33,046 bases of DNA from Clostridiales bacterium. GTDB lineage: Bacteria > Bacillota > Clostridia > Christensenellales > JAISNN01. The notes under the pieces were generated by a model, which worked only from the letters and a program-made list of their open reading frames with translations, was not told the origin of the DNA and did not search any database. The position numbers were made by a program, and so were the translations under genes. Shown here in pieces: positions 1 to 9,159 of the stretch (position 1 is the first letter of the stretch; each line of letters starts with the position of its first letter). The stretch covers positions 1 through 33,046 of the forward strand of contig JAISNN010000030.1 of assembly GCA_031276195.1 (NCBI GenBank), read 5' to 3'.

Positions 1-2069
1 AAATTCCGAACGGCGTAACGACTATCGGGAATTATGCGTTCTATGAATGCAGTAGTTTAACAACGATCGCCATACCCGAGGGAGTAACGAGTATAGGTGG
101 TTATGCGTTCGCTTATTGCACTAAGTTGATTATTTACGCGGAGGCGGAGAGCAAGCCCGACGGATGGGATCCAAATTGGAATTATAGTAACCGTCCCGCG
201 TATTGGTATTCGGAGGAGAATAAGAGCGGAAACTATTGGCGTTTCGTTGACGGCGTGCCGACGGTATGGGAAAAAGACGAGGGTTATTATACGGAAGGCT
301 TGCAGTTTACCAAAATAACGGGCGGCTATGAGGTGAGCGTGGGGACGGCGACGGATAATGATATCAGAATCCCGGCGGTCTATAAGGGAGAGAGCGTAAT
401 CAAAATAGCGTATGAGGGTTTTAGCCATAAAAATAATATTGTTTCTATTAAAATTCCGAACGGCGTAACGGTTATAGGTATTGAGGCGTTCCGTTCCACA
501 AGTCTAATAACAATCGACCTACCCGAGGGAGTAACGAGTATAGGTAGTTCTGCGTTCCGTGATTGCAGAAGTTTGACAACGATCGATATACCCGAGGGAG
601 TAACGAGTATAGGAGAGGGTGCGTTCTATAATTGCAGTAGATTGACAACGATCGTTATACCCGACTCTGTAACGAGTATAAGTAGTTCTGCGTTCTCCGG
701 TTGCAGTAGTTTGACAACGATCGCTATCCCCGAGGGAGTAACGAGTATAGGTAGTAATGCGTTCTATCATTGCATTAGTTTGACAACGATCGTTATACCC
801 GAGGGAGTAACGAGTATCGGGAGTTCTGCGTTCTCCGATTGCCGTAGTTTGACAACGATCGATATACCCGAGGGAGTAGAGAGTATAAGTAGTTCTGCGT
901 TCTCCGATTGCAGTAGTTTGACAACGATCGTTATACCCGAGGGAGTAACGAGTATCGGGAGTGGTGCGTTCGAGGATTGCCGTAGTTTGACAACGATCGA
1001 TATACCCGAGGGAGTAACGAGTATAGGGGATTCTGCGTTCTATAATTGCAGTAGTTTGACAACGATCGCCATACCCGAGGGAGTAACGAGTATAGGTTAT
1101 TTTGCGTTTCAGTATTGCGGTAGTTTGACAACGATCGTTATACCCGAGAGTGTAACGAGTATAGGGAATTATGCGTTCCGGTATTGCTATAGTTTGACAA
1201 CGATCTCCATACCCGAGGGATCAAGATTAACGACTATCGGGGATTATGCGTTCGAGGATTGCAGTAGTTTGACAACGATCGTCATACCCGAGGGGGTAAC
1301 GGATATCGGGTATTATGCGTTCCTTTATTGCGATAAGTTGATTATTTACGCGGATGCGGAGAGCAAGCCCGACGGGTGGAATCCCGATAACCGTCCCGTG
1401 TATTGGTATTCGGAAGTGCAAAAGAACGGAAACTATTGGCGTTACGTAAACGGAGTGCCGACGGTATGGGAAAAAGCCGAGGGTTATTATACCGAGGGCT
1501 TAAAGTTTACAAAGATAACGGGCGGATATGAGGTGAGCGAGGGGACGGCGACGGATAATGATATCAGAATCCCGGCGGTCTATGAGGGAGAGAGCGTAAT
1601 CAAAATAGCGGATTATGGTTTTAGCGGTAAAAGGGATATTTTTTCTATTAAAATTCCGGACAGCGTAACGAGTATAGGGAGTTATGCGTTCTCTAATTGC
1701 AATAGTTTGACAACGATCGTTATACCCGAGGGAGTAACGGCTATCGGGGATCAAACGTTCAATGATTGCCGTAGTTTGACAACGATCGATATACCCGAGG
1801 GAGTAACGAGTATAGGTAGTTATGCGTTCGATTTTTGCAGTAGTTTGACAACGATCGTTATACCCGAGGGAGTAACGGATATCGGTAATTATGCGTTCCG
1901 GGCTTGCGATAAGTTGATAATTTACGCGGAGGCGGAGGGCAAGCCCGACGGGTGGAATTCGAGTTGGAATAATAGTAACCGTCCCGTGTATTGGTATTCG
2001 GAAGTGAAAAAGAGCGGAAACTATTGGCGTTACGTTGACGGCGTTCCCACACCGTGGAACCGTTATTAG
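1..2069 (+). CDS. BspA-type leucine-rich repeat surface protein (5' end outside window)
   Basis: The reading frame is already open at base 3 (Ile-Pro-Asn, the repeat consensus), so the true start lies before the window; the in-frame TTG at 126 is internal. About 19 LRR_5 (BspA/TpLRR) units of 22-23 residues follow the pattern SLTTIxIPEGVTSIGxxAFxxC. They are interrupted three times by a different cassette beginning KLIIYAEAE and containing SNRPVYWYSE and GNYWRYVDGVPT; two cassettes continue into a variant repeat (IPAVYKGESVIKIA). The protein ends just after the third cassette, with no sortase motif or C-terminal membrane anchor. BspA-like proteins are known as secreted or surface proteins that bind host or microbial ligands. 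Anchoring must rely on the unseen N-terminus. The 69-bp DNA units are almost identical outside a few codons, which indicates recent tandem expansion or gene conversion. Family assignment is secure; the ligand is unknown. Confidence 0.93.
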   Translation, partial: IPNGVTTIGNYAFYECSSLTTIAIPEGVTSIGGYAFAYCTKLIIYAEAESKPDGWDPNWNYSNRPAYWYSEENKSGNYWRFVDGVPTVWEKDEGYYTEGLQFTKITGGYEVSVGTATDNDIRIPAVYKGESVIKIAYEGFSHKNNIVSIKIPNGVTVIGIEAFRSTSLITIDLPEGVTSIGSSAFRDCRSLTTIDIPEGVTSIGEGAFYNCSRLTTIVIPDSVTSISSSAFSGCSSLTTIAIPEGVTSIGSNAFYHCISLTTIVIPEGVTSIGSSAFSDCRSLTTIDIPEGVESISSSAFSDCSSLTTIVIPEGVTSIGSGAFEDCRSLTTIDIPEGVTSIGDSAFYNCSSLTTIAIPEGVTSIGYFAFQYCGSLTTIVIPESVTSIGNYAFRYCYSLTTISIPEGSRLTTIGDYAFEDCSSLTTIVIPEGVTDIGYYAFLYCDKLIIYADAESKPDGWNPDNRPVYWYSEVQKNGNYWRYVNGVPTVWEKAEGYYTEGLKFTKITGGYEVSEGTATDNDIRIPAVYEGESVIKIADYGFSGKRDIFSIKIPDSVTSIGSYAFSNCNSLTTIVIPEGVTAIGDQTFNDCRSLTTIDIPEGVTSIGSYAFDFCSSLTTIVIPEGVTDIGNYAFRACDKLIIYAEAEGKPDGWNSSWNNSNRPVYWYSEVKKSGNYWRYVDGVPTPWNRY

Positions 2070-2080
2070 GAGGTTGGCAT

Positions 2081-2265
2081 TTTGTACAAAATTAATTTTA
2101 GTATTTTTTACAAAATTAATTCAGTGTTTTGTACAAAATTAAAAAAATCCTAAATCGCCTTAAAAGAAATTTTACAAAATTAAGGATATTCTAAATAATA
2201 TCAAGAAAACTTTACAAAATTAAGGAAAACCTAAATAATATCAATAAATTTTACAAAATTAAGGT
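2081..2265. repeat. Six-copy direct repeat array (TACAAAATTAA core)
   Basis: Starting 12 bases after the LRR stop codon, the 11-mer TACAAAATTAA occurs at 2085, 2109, 2132, 2173, 2213 and 2252. Spacing is 24 and 23 bp among the first three, then 41, 40 and 39 bp. Copies 1 and 3 are preceded by TTTG and create the palindrome TTTGTACAAA; copies 4-6 share longer flanks (AAGG after the core, CTAAATAATATCAA between copies). The unit period is too short and the spacers too similar for CRISPR. Possible roles are a protein-binding array or a recombination-prone repeat after the surface gene; nothing in the sequence decides between them. Confidence 0.75.
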
Positions 2266-2310
2266 TTTCCTAATAGGCGCGTCTAAAATTCTATTTTTTA
2301 GATTTTGGCA

Positions 2311-2347
2311 AAAAAAATAAAGGGAGTAACGCACCCTTTATTTTTTT
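2311..2347. terminator. Rho-independent terminator between convergent LRR gene and toxin gene
   Basis: AAATAAAGGG (2315-2324) pairs with CCCTTTATTT (2334-2343) around a 9-base loop. The stem is flanked by an A run on the left and a T run on the right, so it can act on both strands. It sits 3 bases from the toxin stop codon and about 240 bases after the LRR stop. Confidence 0.8.
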
Positions 2348-2349
2348 AT

Positions 2350-2619
2350 TTAATTAAACAACTCCGAATGACTCCCCGTTCTTACAAAATATACCGTTGT
2401 TTCGTCCGAACAGTAAATTAAAAGCCAATCGGGTTCTATGTGGCATTCTTTGTATCCTTTGTATTTTCCGCTTAGACAGAGTTCTTTTTGTTTGTTGTCT
2501 AATTCTACCTCATTTAGGAGTTTATCCATTATGATAGTTAGTTTGGTTAGATCTTTATTTTGTTTTTGTTTCTTTTTGTAGTCCGCTTTGAATTGGGTTG
2601 AATATATTGCTTCCAACAT
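2350..2619 (-). CDS. yafQ: YafQ-family mRNA interferase toxin (RelE/ParE superfamily)
   Basis: This 89-residue protein has the size and C-terminal signature of YafQ: GYKECHIEPDWLLIY followed by VRTGSHSELF. Known YafQ toxins cleave mRNA on the ribosome. By motif alignment to E. coli YafQ, His60, Asp64, Trp65, Arg80, His84 and Phe88 match His63, Asp67, Trp68, Arg83, His87 and Phe91. The position equivalent to the catalytic His50 is Leu47 (sequence KELCLSG), so one active-site residue appears to be missing. The gene starts 3 bases after the antitoxin stop, with a GGGAG site inside the antitoxin's 3' end, as expected for a coupled operon. The pair is isolated between repeat arrays, consistent with a mobile addiction module. 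Family is confident; activity is uncertain because of the missing His. Confidence 0.93.
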   Translation of the reverse strand: MLEAIYSTQFKADYKKKQKQNKDLTKLTIIMDKLLNEVELDNKQKELCLSGKYKGYKECHIEPDWLLIYCSDETTVYFVRTGSHSELFN

Positions 2620-2622
2620 TAT

Positions 2623-2910
2623 TTATTCTCCCATTTCTTTTATGAATCCGTCCAGCGTTTGAGGGTTTCTCGGCAGTTTTCCGCTTTTAATTTCCTCGAT
2701 TTCTTGAAAGGCTTCAAGCGTCGTTTTGTTGGGTGTTTTCGCGCGGATTATAAACGGAATGCCGTTTGTGTTTATTATCTGCGCAAAATATATGTTTATC
2801 GCATCTCTCGTTGATAAACCCATTTCTTTTAGTATCGATTCCGCTTGTTTTTTTGTTTCCTTATTTATCCGGACTTGCAACGTTTCGCTCTTTGCCGTAT
2901 TTGTACTCAT
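2623..2910 (-). CDS. dinJ: RelB/DinJ-family antitoxin
   Basis: A 95-residue protein with an N-terminal ribbon-helix-helix region (residues about 10-55, LQVRINKETKKQAESILKE then STRDAINIYFAQI) and a charged C-terminal tail. This matches RelB/DinJ antitoxins, which bind the partner toxin with the tail and the operator with the RHH dimer. The DinJ-like phrase GIPFIIRAKTPN is present. An AGAGGTGAT ribosome site lies just before the ATG. It is first in the operon and adjacent to the YafQ-type toxin, the usual DinJ-YafQ order. Autoregulation is likely: the AT-rich inverted sequence around 2925-2945 overlaps the predicted -10. Confidence 0.92.
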   Translation of the reverse strand: MSTNTAKSETLQVRINKETKKQAESILKEMGLSTRDAINIYFAQIINTNGIPFIIRAKTPNKTTLEAFQEIEEIKSGKLPRNPQTLDGFIKEMGE

Positions 2911-2939
2911 AATATCACCTCTTTTTATATTATATACAT

Positions 2940-2968
2940 ATTATACTGCAAAAATACTACAAAATCAA
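2940..2968 (-). promoter_or_regulatory. Sigma-A-type promoter of the toxin-antitoxin operon
   Basis: Read on the minus strand: TTGATT (2963-2968), a 17-base spacer, and TATAAT (2940-2945), about 30 bases upstream of the antitoxin ATG. The surrounding TATTATA/TATAATA symmetry makes it a plausible operator for the RHH antitoxin. Confidence 0.75.
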
Positions 2969-3071
2969 TACATTTTTAGTATATTTTTTAAATTTTTTAG
3001 TAGTTTTTTTAATCGGACGCCCGCCGGAAGGAAGATTTTTAGAGTTTTTTCGCGAAGGGAATTTTCCAAAC

Positions 3072-3394
3072 GGACGCCCCACCATTATTTTTTTATAATG
3101 ACGCCCCACCCCCTTATCCCCTCCCACGGAGGGGAATTTCCGCTCTCCACGCTTTGAATGGAAAATTTACTTTTTCCCAAAACGTCGCCCCGCCATTATT
3201 TTTTTATAATGTCGCCCCACCCCCTTGCCCCCTCCCACGGAGGGGAATTTCCGCTCTCCACGCTTTGAATGAAAAATTTACTTTTTCCCAAATCGTCGCC
3301 CCACCCCCTAACCCCCTCCCACGGAGGGGAATTTGCGGATAATAGGAAGCGGACGCCCCACCCCCTTGCCCCCTCCCACGGAGGGGAATTGCGG
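3072..3394. repeat. GC-rich hairpin repeats, four copies (CCCCTCCCACGGAGGGG core)
   Basis: The hairpin core (CCCCTCC/GGAGGGG around CAC) occurs in four copies: about 3102-3140, 3213-3252, 3296-3337 and 3353-3394, each preceded by CGCCCCACCCCC. The first two belong to a roughly 110-bp tandem unit that also repeats CCATTATTTTTTTATAATG and a segment ending in GAAAATTTACTTTTTCCCAA. Short reading frames through it encode APPPxPLPRRG-type peptides, a well-known false-gene signature of this class of repeat; no gene is called. Together with the preceding TA promoter this accounts for the gene-free stretch 2911-3515. Confidence 0.85.
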
Positions 3395-3433
3395 AAAAGA
3401 ATGTCTTAATTTTTCTCTTAGGGTAACTTTTTA

Positions 3434-3463
3434 TTGCTTAATTTTACGGGAATATGGTATAAT
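3434..3463 (+). promoter_or_regulatory. Predicted sigma-A promoter of uvrB
   Basis: TTGCTT (3434-3439), an 18-base spacer, and TATAAT (3458-3463), about 50 bases before the uvrB ATG. I saw no obvious Gram-positive LexA box (CGAAC-N4-GTTYG) in this leader. Confidence 0.65.
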
Positions 3464-3515
3464 TTTTTAATAGGGATTAGAGATAAGAATTAAGCGTTCA
3501 AAAAGGAAATACACG

Positions 3516-5477
3516 ATGGAAAATATCGGTTTTGAATTACACGCGCCATACAAGCCCACGGGCGACCAGCCGCGCGCGATCGAGAGTCTTGTCGAGGGGA
3601 TCGAGAACGGTTTCCGTACGCAGGTGCTTTTGGGCGTTACGGGCAGCGGAAAAACCTTTACTATGGCGAACGTCATCGAGCGGACGCAGCGTCCCGCGCT
3701 GGTCATCGCGCACAACAAAACGCTGGCGGCGCAACTTTGCAACGAATTCCGCGAGTTTTTCCCGAAAAACCGCGTCGAATATTTCGTCAGTTATTACGAT
3801 TATTATCAGCCCGAGGCGTATATACCGCGTACCGATACCTATATCGAAAAAGATCTGGCAATCAACGACGAGATCGATAAACTCCGCCACAGCGCGACGA
3901 GTTCTCTTTGCGAAAGGCGCGATACGATAGTCGTCGCCTCCGTTTCCTGCATATACGGCTTGGGCGGACCCGACGAATATTATAGGCATACCGTCTCCTT
4001 GCGGGAGGGCGATACCGCCGACCGCGACGACCTTTTGGAACGCCTTATCGGAATTCAATACAGGCGGAGCGATATAGATTTTGTGCGTTCGACTTTCCGC
4101 GCGCGGGGGGATACGGTCGAAATATTCCCGTCGAGTTACGGCGAAATGGCGGTTCGCGTCGAGTTTTTCGGGGATACCGTGGACAGAATCACGGAGATCG
4201 ATTTGGTTACGGGCAAGGCGGTCAATAAATTGAAAAGTATAACGATATTCCCCGCAAGCCACTATATCACCGATGAAAAAAACCGCGACGAAAAATTGAA
4301 AGAGATACGCCGCGATATGACCGAACGCGCGGAGTTTTTTAAAAGCCGCGGAAAACTTATCGAAGCGCAGAGAATTTCCGAACGCGTAAACTACGATTTG
4401 GAGATGATCAGGGAGATCGGCTATTGCAGCGGCATAGAAAACTATTCGCGGTACTTCGACGGACGCGCCCCCGGTACGCCGCCCTATACGCTTTTGGACT
4501 TCTTTCCCGACGACTTCATTATGTTTATCGACGAAAGCCATATGACGATTCCGCAGATCCGCGGTATGTACGCCGGCGACAGAGCGCGGAAAAATAACCT
4601 CATAGATTTCGGATTCCGCCTTCCGGCGGCATACGACAACCGTCCGCTGAATTTTACCGAATTCGACGCGAGAATAAAACAACTGATTTGCGTTTCGGCG
4701 ACGCCCGCGGAATACGAGATGAAACAAGCGGACAACGTCGCGGAACAAGTAATACGCCCGACGGGCTTAGTCGATCCCGCGATCGTTATCCGCCCCGTCA
4801 AAGGACAGATCGACGACCTGATATCCGAAATAAACGTCGCGGCGGCGAAAAACGGAAGAGTTTTGGTTACGACGCTGACAAAAAAAATGGCGGAGAATTT
4901 GACGGCCTTTTTAGGCGAAAACGGCATAAGAGTCCGGTATATGCACTCCGATATCGACGCTTTGGAAAGAATCGACATCATCACGTCTTTAAGACGCGGC
5001 GACTTCGACGTGTTGGTCGGAATCAACCTTTTGAGAGAGGGGCTGGATATCCCCGAAGTCGTGCTAGTCTGCATTTTGGACGCGGACAAAGAGGGCTTTT
5101 TAAGGAGCGATACCTCCCTTATCCAAACGGTGGGCAGGGCGGCGAGAAACGCGGAGGCGCGCGTCATTATGTACGCCGACAGCGTAACGGGGAGTATGGA
5201 CAGGGCGATCAAAGAGACGGATAGACGCAGAGCGATCCAAACCGCTTATAATGAAGAACACGGAATAATCCCGAAAACTATCGTCAAAAGCGTAAAAAAT
5301 ACCATCGAAATAACCTCTAAAATCCGCGGAACGGCGGCGGACGCGAAAGACGCGGCAAAGGAGATCGAAAAGATTAAAGGACTGATGAAAGCGGCGGCGG
5401 CAGTCTTGGACTTCGAGACGGCGATAAAATTGAGAGAGGAATTGGCGGAGTTGAAAAGGATGATCGGGAAGAAGTGA
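3516..5477 (+). CDS. uvrB: UvrABC system protein B (excinuclease subunit)
   Basis: UvrB is the damage-verification helicase of nucleotide excision repair; it is loaded by UvrA and then recruits UvrC. The 653-residue length is normal. Visible motifs: Walker A GVTGSGKT (40-47); the beta-hairpin region [12 protein letters not shown] (about 93-104) that inserts between DNA strands; the DESH box (about 339-342); SATPAEYE and the helicase C-terminal motifs [13 protein letters not shown] and QTVGRAARN; and a C-terminal UVR domain (about 618-650) of the kind that contacts UvrC/UvrA. AAAGGAA lies about 9 bases before the ATG. uvrA follows on the same strand after 246 bases; uvrC is not in the window. 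Confidence 0.98.
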   Translation: MENIGFELHAPYKPTGDQPRAIESLVEGIENGFRTQVLLGVTGSGKTFTMANVIERTQRPALVIAHNKTLAAQLCNEFREFFPKNRVEYFVSYYDYYQPEAYIPRTDTYIEKDLAINDEIDKLRHSATSSLCERRDTIVVASVSCIYGLGGPDEYYRHTVSLREGDTADRDDLLERLIGIQYRRSDIDFVRSTFRARGDTVEIFPSSYGEMAVRVEFFGDTVDRITEIDLVTGKAVNKLKSITIFPASHYITDEKNRDEKLKEIRRDMTERAEFFKSRGKLIEAQRISERVNYDLEMIREIGYCSGIENYSRYFDGRAPGTPPYTLLDFFPDDFIMFIDESHMTIPQIRGMYAGDRARKNNLIDFGFRLPAAYDNRPLNFTEFDARIKQLICVSATPAEYEMKQADNVAEQVIRPTGLVDPAIVIRPVKGQIDDLISEINVAAAKNGRVLVTTLTKKMAENLTAFLGENGIRVRYMHSDIDALERIDIITSLRRGDFDVLVGINLLREGLDIPEVVLVCILDADKEGFLRSDTSLIQTVGRAARNAEARVIMYADSVTGSMDRAIKETDRRRAIQTAYNEEHGIIPKTIVKSVKNTIEITSKIRGTAADAKDAAKEIEKIKGLMKAAAAVLDFETAIKLREELAELKRMIGKK

Positions 5478-5555
5478 AAGGAAATAGCGATCGGCGGTAG
5501 CGGCCGGCGAATGTAAGGATTTGACGTTTAGAGGATATAGGATTTCGAGGAGAAA

Positions 5556-5651
5556 CGCGGTACCATACCGCGGATTTAAGAGGAATTTATGGCATAACAA
5601 ATAGAGAAAAGAAATGACGGGAAATAAAGGAAAACGCGGTACTATACCGCG
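5556..5651. repeat. Two dispersed palindromes between uvrB and uvrA
   Basis: CGCGGTACCATACCGCG (5556-5572) and CGCGGTACTATACCGCG (5635-5651) are two copies of the dispersed palindrome family. Neither is followed by a T run, so termination between uvrB and uvrA is not evident. Confidence 0.8.
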
Positions 5652-5723
5652 GAATAATATAAATGTTAAGATGAAAAACACAAAAAATAAAAAGAAATTC
5701 AAACGAAAAGATAAGGAGTTTTT

Positions 5724-8546
5724 TTGGATATGCAAGAAAATATCATCGTCAAGGGTGCGAAAGAACACAATTTAAAAAATATAAGCGTTACTATACCGCG
5801 CGGAAAACTCGTGGTTTTCACGGGTATCAGCGGTTCGGGAAAGTCTTCTCTCGCGTTCGACACGATTTTTGCGGAGGGGCAGAGGCGGTACGTCGAGAGT
5901 CTGTCGTCGTATGCGCGGCAGTTTTTGGGGCAGATGAAAAAGCCGGACGTGGAACTTATCGAGGGGCTTTCCCCCGCGATTTCCATCGATCAGAGGACGA
6001 CTTCGCACAATCCGCGTTCGACCGTCGGAACGGTTACGGAGATATACGACTATCTTCGCCTCCTCTACGCCCGCGTCGGAAAACCGCATTGCGTAAAGTG
6101 CGGACGCGAAATCAGCCGCCAAAGCGTGGACGAGATATGCGACGCGATTATGAAAAACCCCGAGGGGAGCAAACTTATCATTATGTCGCCCGCGGTCAGA
6201 GGACGAAAGGGCGAATATACGAAATTGTTGGAAGGAATGAAAAAAAGCGGCTACGCGCGCGTGAAAATCGACGGCATTATATACGAATTGGACGAGGATA
6301 TCAATATCGACAAAAACACGCGCCACACGATAAACGCCGTCGTCGACCGCTTGATCGTAAAGAAGGATATGAGACGGCGTTTGTCCGACAGCGTGGAGGC
6401 GGCTCTTTCGCTTTCGGAGGGCTTGGTAATCGCCGAAATCGACGGTATAGAAACGCTTTTCAGCACGAAATACGCCTGTCCCGACTGCGGTATCAGCGTA
6501 GAGGAAATAGAACCCCGTCTGTTCAGTTTCAACAGTCCTTTCGGCGCGTGTCCCGAGTGCGCGGGGCTTGGCTTCACGAACGAAATCGACGTCCAAAAAA
6601 TCGTCCGTCCCGACAGAACGGTAAGAGGGGGTGCGGTCGAGGTTTCGGGCTGGAATATGGACGGGGGAAAGGTTGCCGAGGCGATGTTCGCCGCGCTGGC
6701 AAAACGCTACGGTTTTTCTTTGGACGTACCGTATAAGGAGTTGCCCGCGGAGGTTCAAAAAATCCTCCTCTACGGAAACGGCGGCGAAAAAATCGACGTA
6801 AACTATTCGGCGGGTTCGTTTTCGGGGAAGTACAGTTCCGCGTTCGAGGGGGTGATAAACAATCTCGAACGGCGGTATAAGGAAACTACTTCCGACTATA
6901 TAAGGCGCGAAATAGAAAGCCTTATGATCCAAAAACCTTGCCGCGTCTGCGAAGGCAAAAGGCTCAAAAAAGAGGCGTTAGCGGTTACGGTAGGGGGAAT
7001 AAATCTCTTTGAAATGACCGAAATGTCCGTGGACGCGCTCTTTGAATTCGTTCAAAATATCCGTTTTACCGAGACCGAAAGGCTAATCTCCGAGCCGATT
7101 ATGAAGGAAATTTCGGCGCGGCTGAACTTTCTTAGGAACGTGGGACTGAACTATTTGACTTTGGGGCGGAGCGCGGGGACACTTTCGGGCGGCGAGGCGC
7201 AGAGGATCCGGCTGGCGACGCAGATCGGGAGCGGATTGACGGGAGTTTTATACATTTTGGACGAGCCGAGCATAGGGCTTCACCAGCGCGACAACGAAAA
7301 ATTACTTTTGACCTTGAAAAAACTTCGCGATTTGGGAAATACGCTGATCGTCGTCGAACACGACGAGGACACGGTTCGGGCGGCGGACTACGTCGTCGAT
7401 ATCGGACCGGGCGCGGGGATCAACGGGGGCAGGCTGGTCGCGGCGGGAACGCCCGTGGAGATCGAAAAATGCGGGGAATCGATCACGGGGCAATATCTTT
7501 CGGGCAAGAAAAAAATTCAATTCGATCAAAAAAGAACCGAACCCGACGGCAGATTTTTGGAGATTATCGGCGCGTCGCAAAACAATTTAAAAAATATCGA
7601 TATAAAAATTCCGTTGGGGCTTATGACGTGCGTTACGGGCGTTTCGGGGAGCGGAAAGAGCAGTTTGATAAACGAAATTCTGTATCCCTATCTCGCCGAA
7701 AACCTCAACGGCGCGAGGGCGGTAACGAGAGGAAAATTCAAGGAAATCCGCGGTATAGAGATGGTCGACAAGGTGATATGTATCGACCAAAGCCCCATAG
7801 GGAGAACGCCGCGGAGCAATCCCGCGACGTACACGGGGGTTTTTACGAATATCCGGAAACTGTTTTCCGAGACGCAGGACGCGAAGGTCAGAGGTTTCAA
7901 AGAGGGGAGATTCAGTTTTAATATCCCGGGCGGACGGTGCGAAAATTGCGGCGGCGACGGAATTATAAAAATCGAAATGCACTTTTTGCCCGACATATAC
8001 GTGCCGTGCGAGGTGTGCAAAGAAAAGCGGTATAACAGGGAAACCTTAGAGGTCAGGTACAAAGGAAAAAATATCTACGACGTTTTGGAAATGCCGATCG
8101 AGGAGGCTTGCGGTTTTTTTGAAAATATCCCGTCTATATATTCCAAAATAAAGACGCTTTTCGACGTGGGGTTAGGTTATGTCAAATTAGGGCAGCCCGC
8201 GACGACGCTATCGGGCGGCGAGGCGCAGCGCGTCAAATTGGCGACGGAGTTGGCAAAAAGAGGTACGGGCAAGACGGTGTATATTCTCGACGAACCGACG
8301 ACGGGGCTGCACGTCGCCGACGTGGACAAACTTTTGAGCATTTTGAAACGGCTCAAAAAAGGCGGGAATACCGTCGTCGTGATTGAACACAATCTCGACG
8401 TGATTAAATGCTCCGATTTCATAATCGACTTAGGACCGGAGGGCGGCGAAGGGGGCGGACGGCTGATCGCGTCCGGAACGCCCGAGGAGGTCGCGAAAAC
8501 GAACGGAAGCCATACGGGGGAATTTTTAAAGAGGATTTTGTTTTGA
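5724..8546 (+). CDS. uvrA: UvrABC system protein A (excinuclease subunit)
   Basis: UvrA is the dimeric ABC-type ATPase that finds bulky DNA lesions and loads UvrB. The 940-residue protein has both ABC modules. Walker A GISGSGKS is at about 34-41 and GVSGSGKS at about 639. LSGGEAQR signatures are at about 487 and 829, each followed by LDEP. Zinc modules are CPDC/CPEC (Cys252, 255, 276, 279) and CENC/CEVC (Cys739, 742, 762, 765). The start is debatable. AAGGAG (5713-5718) is 5 bases from TTG at 5724 but 11 bases from ATG at 5730; I keep the TTG because of spacing, with ATG two codons later as the alternative. Confidence 0.98.
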   Translation: MDMQENIIVKGAKEHNLKNISVTIPRGKLVVFTGISGSGKSSLAFDTIFAEGQRRYVESLSSYARQFLGQMKKPDVELIEGLSPAISIDQRTTSHNPRSTVGTVTEIYDYLRLLYARVGKPHCVKCGREISRQSVDEICDAIMKNPEGSKLIIMSPAVRGRKGEYTKLLEGMKKSGYARVKIDGIIYELDEDINIDKNTRHTINAVVDRLIVKKDMRRRLSDSVEAALSLSEGLVIAEIDGIETLFSTKYACPDCGISVEEIEPRLFSFNSPFGACPECAGLGFTNEIDVQKIVRPDRTVRGGAVEVSGWNMDGGKVAEAMFAALAKRYGFSLDVPYKELPAEVQKILLYGNGGEKIDVNYSAGSFSGKYSSAFEGVINNLERRYKETTSDYIRREIESLMIQKPCRVCEGKRLKKEALAVTVGGINLFEMTEMSVDALFEFVQNIRFTETERLISEPIMKEISARLNFLRNVGLNYLTLGRSAGTLSGGEAQRIRLATQIGSGLTGVLYILDEPSIGLHQRDNEKLLLTLKKLRDLGNTLIVVEHDEDTVRAADYVVDIGPGAGINGGRLVAAGTPVEIEKCGESITGQYLSGKKKIQFDQKRTEPDGRFLEIIGASQNNLKNIDIKIPLGLMTCVTGVSGSGKSSLINEILYPYLAENLNGARAVTRGKFKEIRGIEMVDKVICIDQSPIGRTPRSNPATYTGVFTNIRKLFSETQDAKVRGFKEGRFSFNIPGGRCENCGGDGIIKIEMHFLPDIYVPCEVCKEKRYNRETLEVRYKGKNIYDVLEMPIEEACGFFENIPSIYSKIKTLFDVGLGYVKLGQPATTLSGGEAQRVKLATELAKRGTGKTVYILDEPTTGLHVADVDKLLSILKRLKKGGNTVVVIEHNLDVIKCSDFIIDLGPEGGEGGGRLIASGTPEEVAKTNGSHTGEFLKRILF

Positions 8547-8573
8547 ACGCAACCGCAAGGCGGAATTCAAAAT

Positions 8574-8606
8574 AAAAAAACGGCGGTACTATACCGCCGT
8601 TTTTTA
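8574..8606. terminator. Bidirectional terminator built from the dispersed palindrome
   Basis: CGGCGGTA (8581-8588), CTA loop, TACCGCCG (8592-8599), flanked by seven A on the left and six T on the right. It separates the convergent uvrA and zinc-ribbon genes and is a copy of the GCGGTACTATACCGC family, so the repeat has a plausible function here. Confidence 0.85.
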
Positions 8607-8701
8607 CGTAAAAATAATGTGTTATTTTATAAAAATTATTAAAAGTTTTATTCCGCGCATTGCGCATATCTATCTTAAATTCAAAAAAATTCAAAATTTT
8701 A

Positions 8702-9112
8702 TTACCGTATTCTTATTGTCGCGAGCGTATAGAAATAGAGTATTGCAGCGACGATGCCGACGGCGACGGAGATAATACCGAGGACAAGTCCCGTACCCGC
8801 TTTCGGATTATTTTCTTTCTTTTCGTCAAGGCTGAGTTTTATCGCACCTATGCCCGATATGATCGCGGCGATTGACAGCCAGCCGAATATAATAAAACTG
8901 ATTGCGGCACAAGCGATGCCGCTCACTCCAAGCGATACGGAATTTTGCTTTTTCTTTACTTTTTTGTTTGTCTTGCCGTTTTGCTCTTCCGCGTTTTGAT
9001 AGGGTGCGGGAGAGGGGGTTTGCCCGGCGGATACCGCGTCTTTGCGCGCGCCGCAATTCGGGCAGAACTCTGTGTTTGGATCGAGGTTGTTTCCGCAATG
9101 GTTACAAGTCAT
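8702..9112 (-). CDS. Zinc-ribbon, two-helix membrane protein (DUF4190-like)
   Basis: A 136-residue protein. It starts with a zinc ribbon (Cys3, Cys6, Cys17, Cys20; CNHCG and CPNCG), then a polar Lys/Gln/Asn-rich linker (about 25-58) and two hydrophobic helices (about 60-90 and 103-125), GVSGIACAAISFIIFGW and GLVLGIISVAVGIVAAI. The arrangement matches zinc-ribbon plus DUF4190-type proteins, common in Clostridia and of unknown function. The expected topology is a cytosolic ribbon with a membrane anchor. AAGGAG lies about 10 bases before the ATG. It is convergent with uvrA. No enzyme motif is visible, so no specific function is assigned. Confidence 0.85.
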   Translation of the reverse strand: MTCNHCGNNLDPNTEFCPNCGARKDAVSAGQTPSPAPYQNAEEQNGKTNKKVKKKQNSVSLGVSGIACAAISFIIFGWLSIAAIISGIGAIKLSLDEKKENNPKAGTGLVLGIISVAVGIVAAILYFYTLATIRIR

Positions 9113-9159
9113 AATGAGTGTTCTCCTTAGATGATATTTTCTATGGCGTTCCGTTGGAA

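Noticed and set aside
1-2069. Diversity-generating retroelement acting on the LRR gene
   Set aside because: No reverse transcriptase, accessory gene or template repeat in the window, and variation is between units rather than at one 3' target.
2726-3157. 143-residue plus-strand reading frame
   Set aside because: Lies antisense over the antitoxin and runs into repeats; no family resemblance.
3154-3342. 62-residue protein with APPPxPLPRRG repeats
   Set aside because: Translation of the GC-rich hairpin repeat; no ribosome site, known type of false gene.
3537-4748. 403-residue minus-strand reading frame
   Set aside because: Antisense shadow of uvrB in GC-rich coding DNA; composition rich in Arg/Ala/Val without domains.
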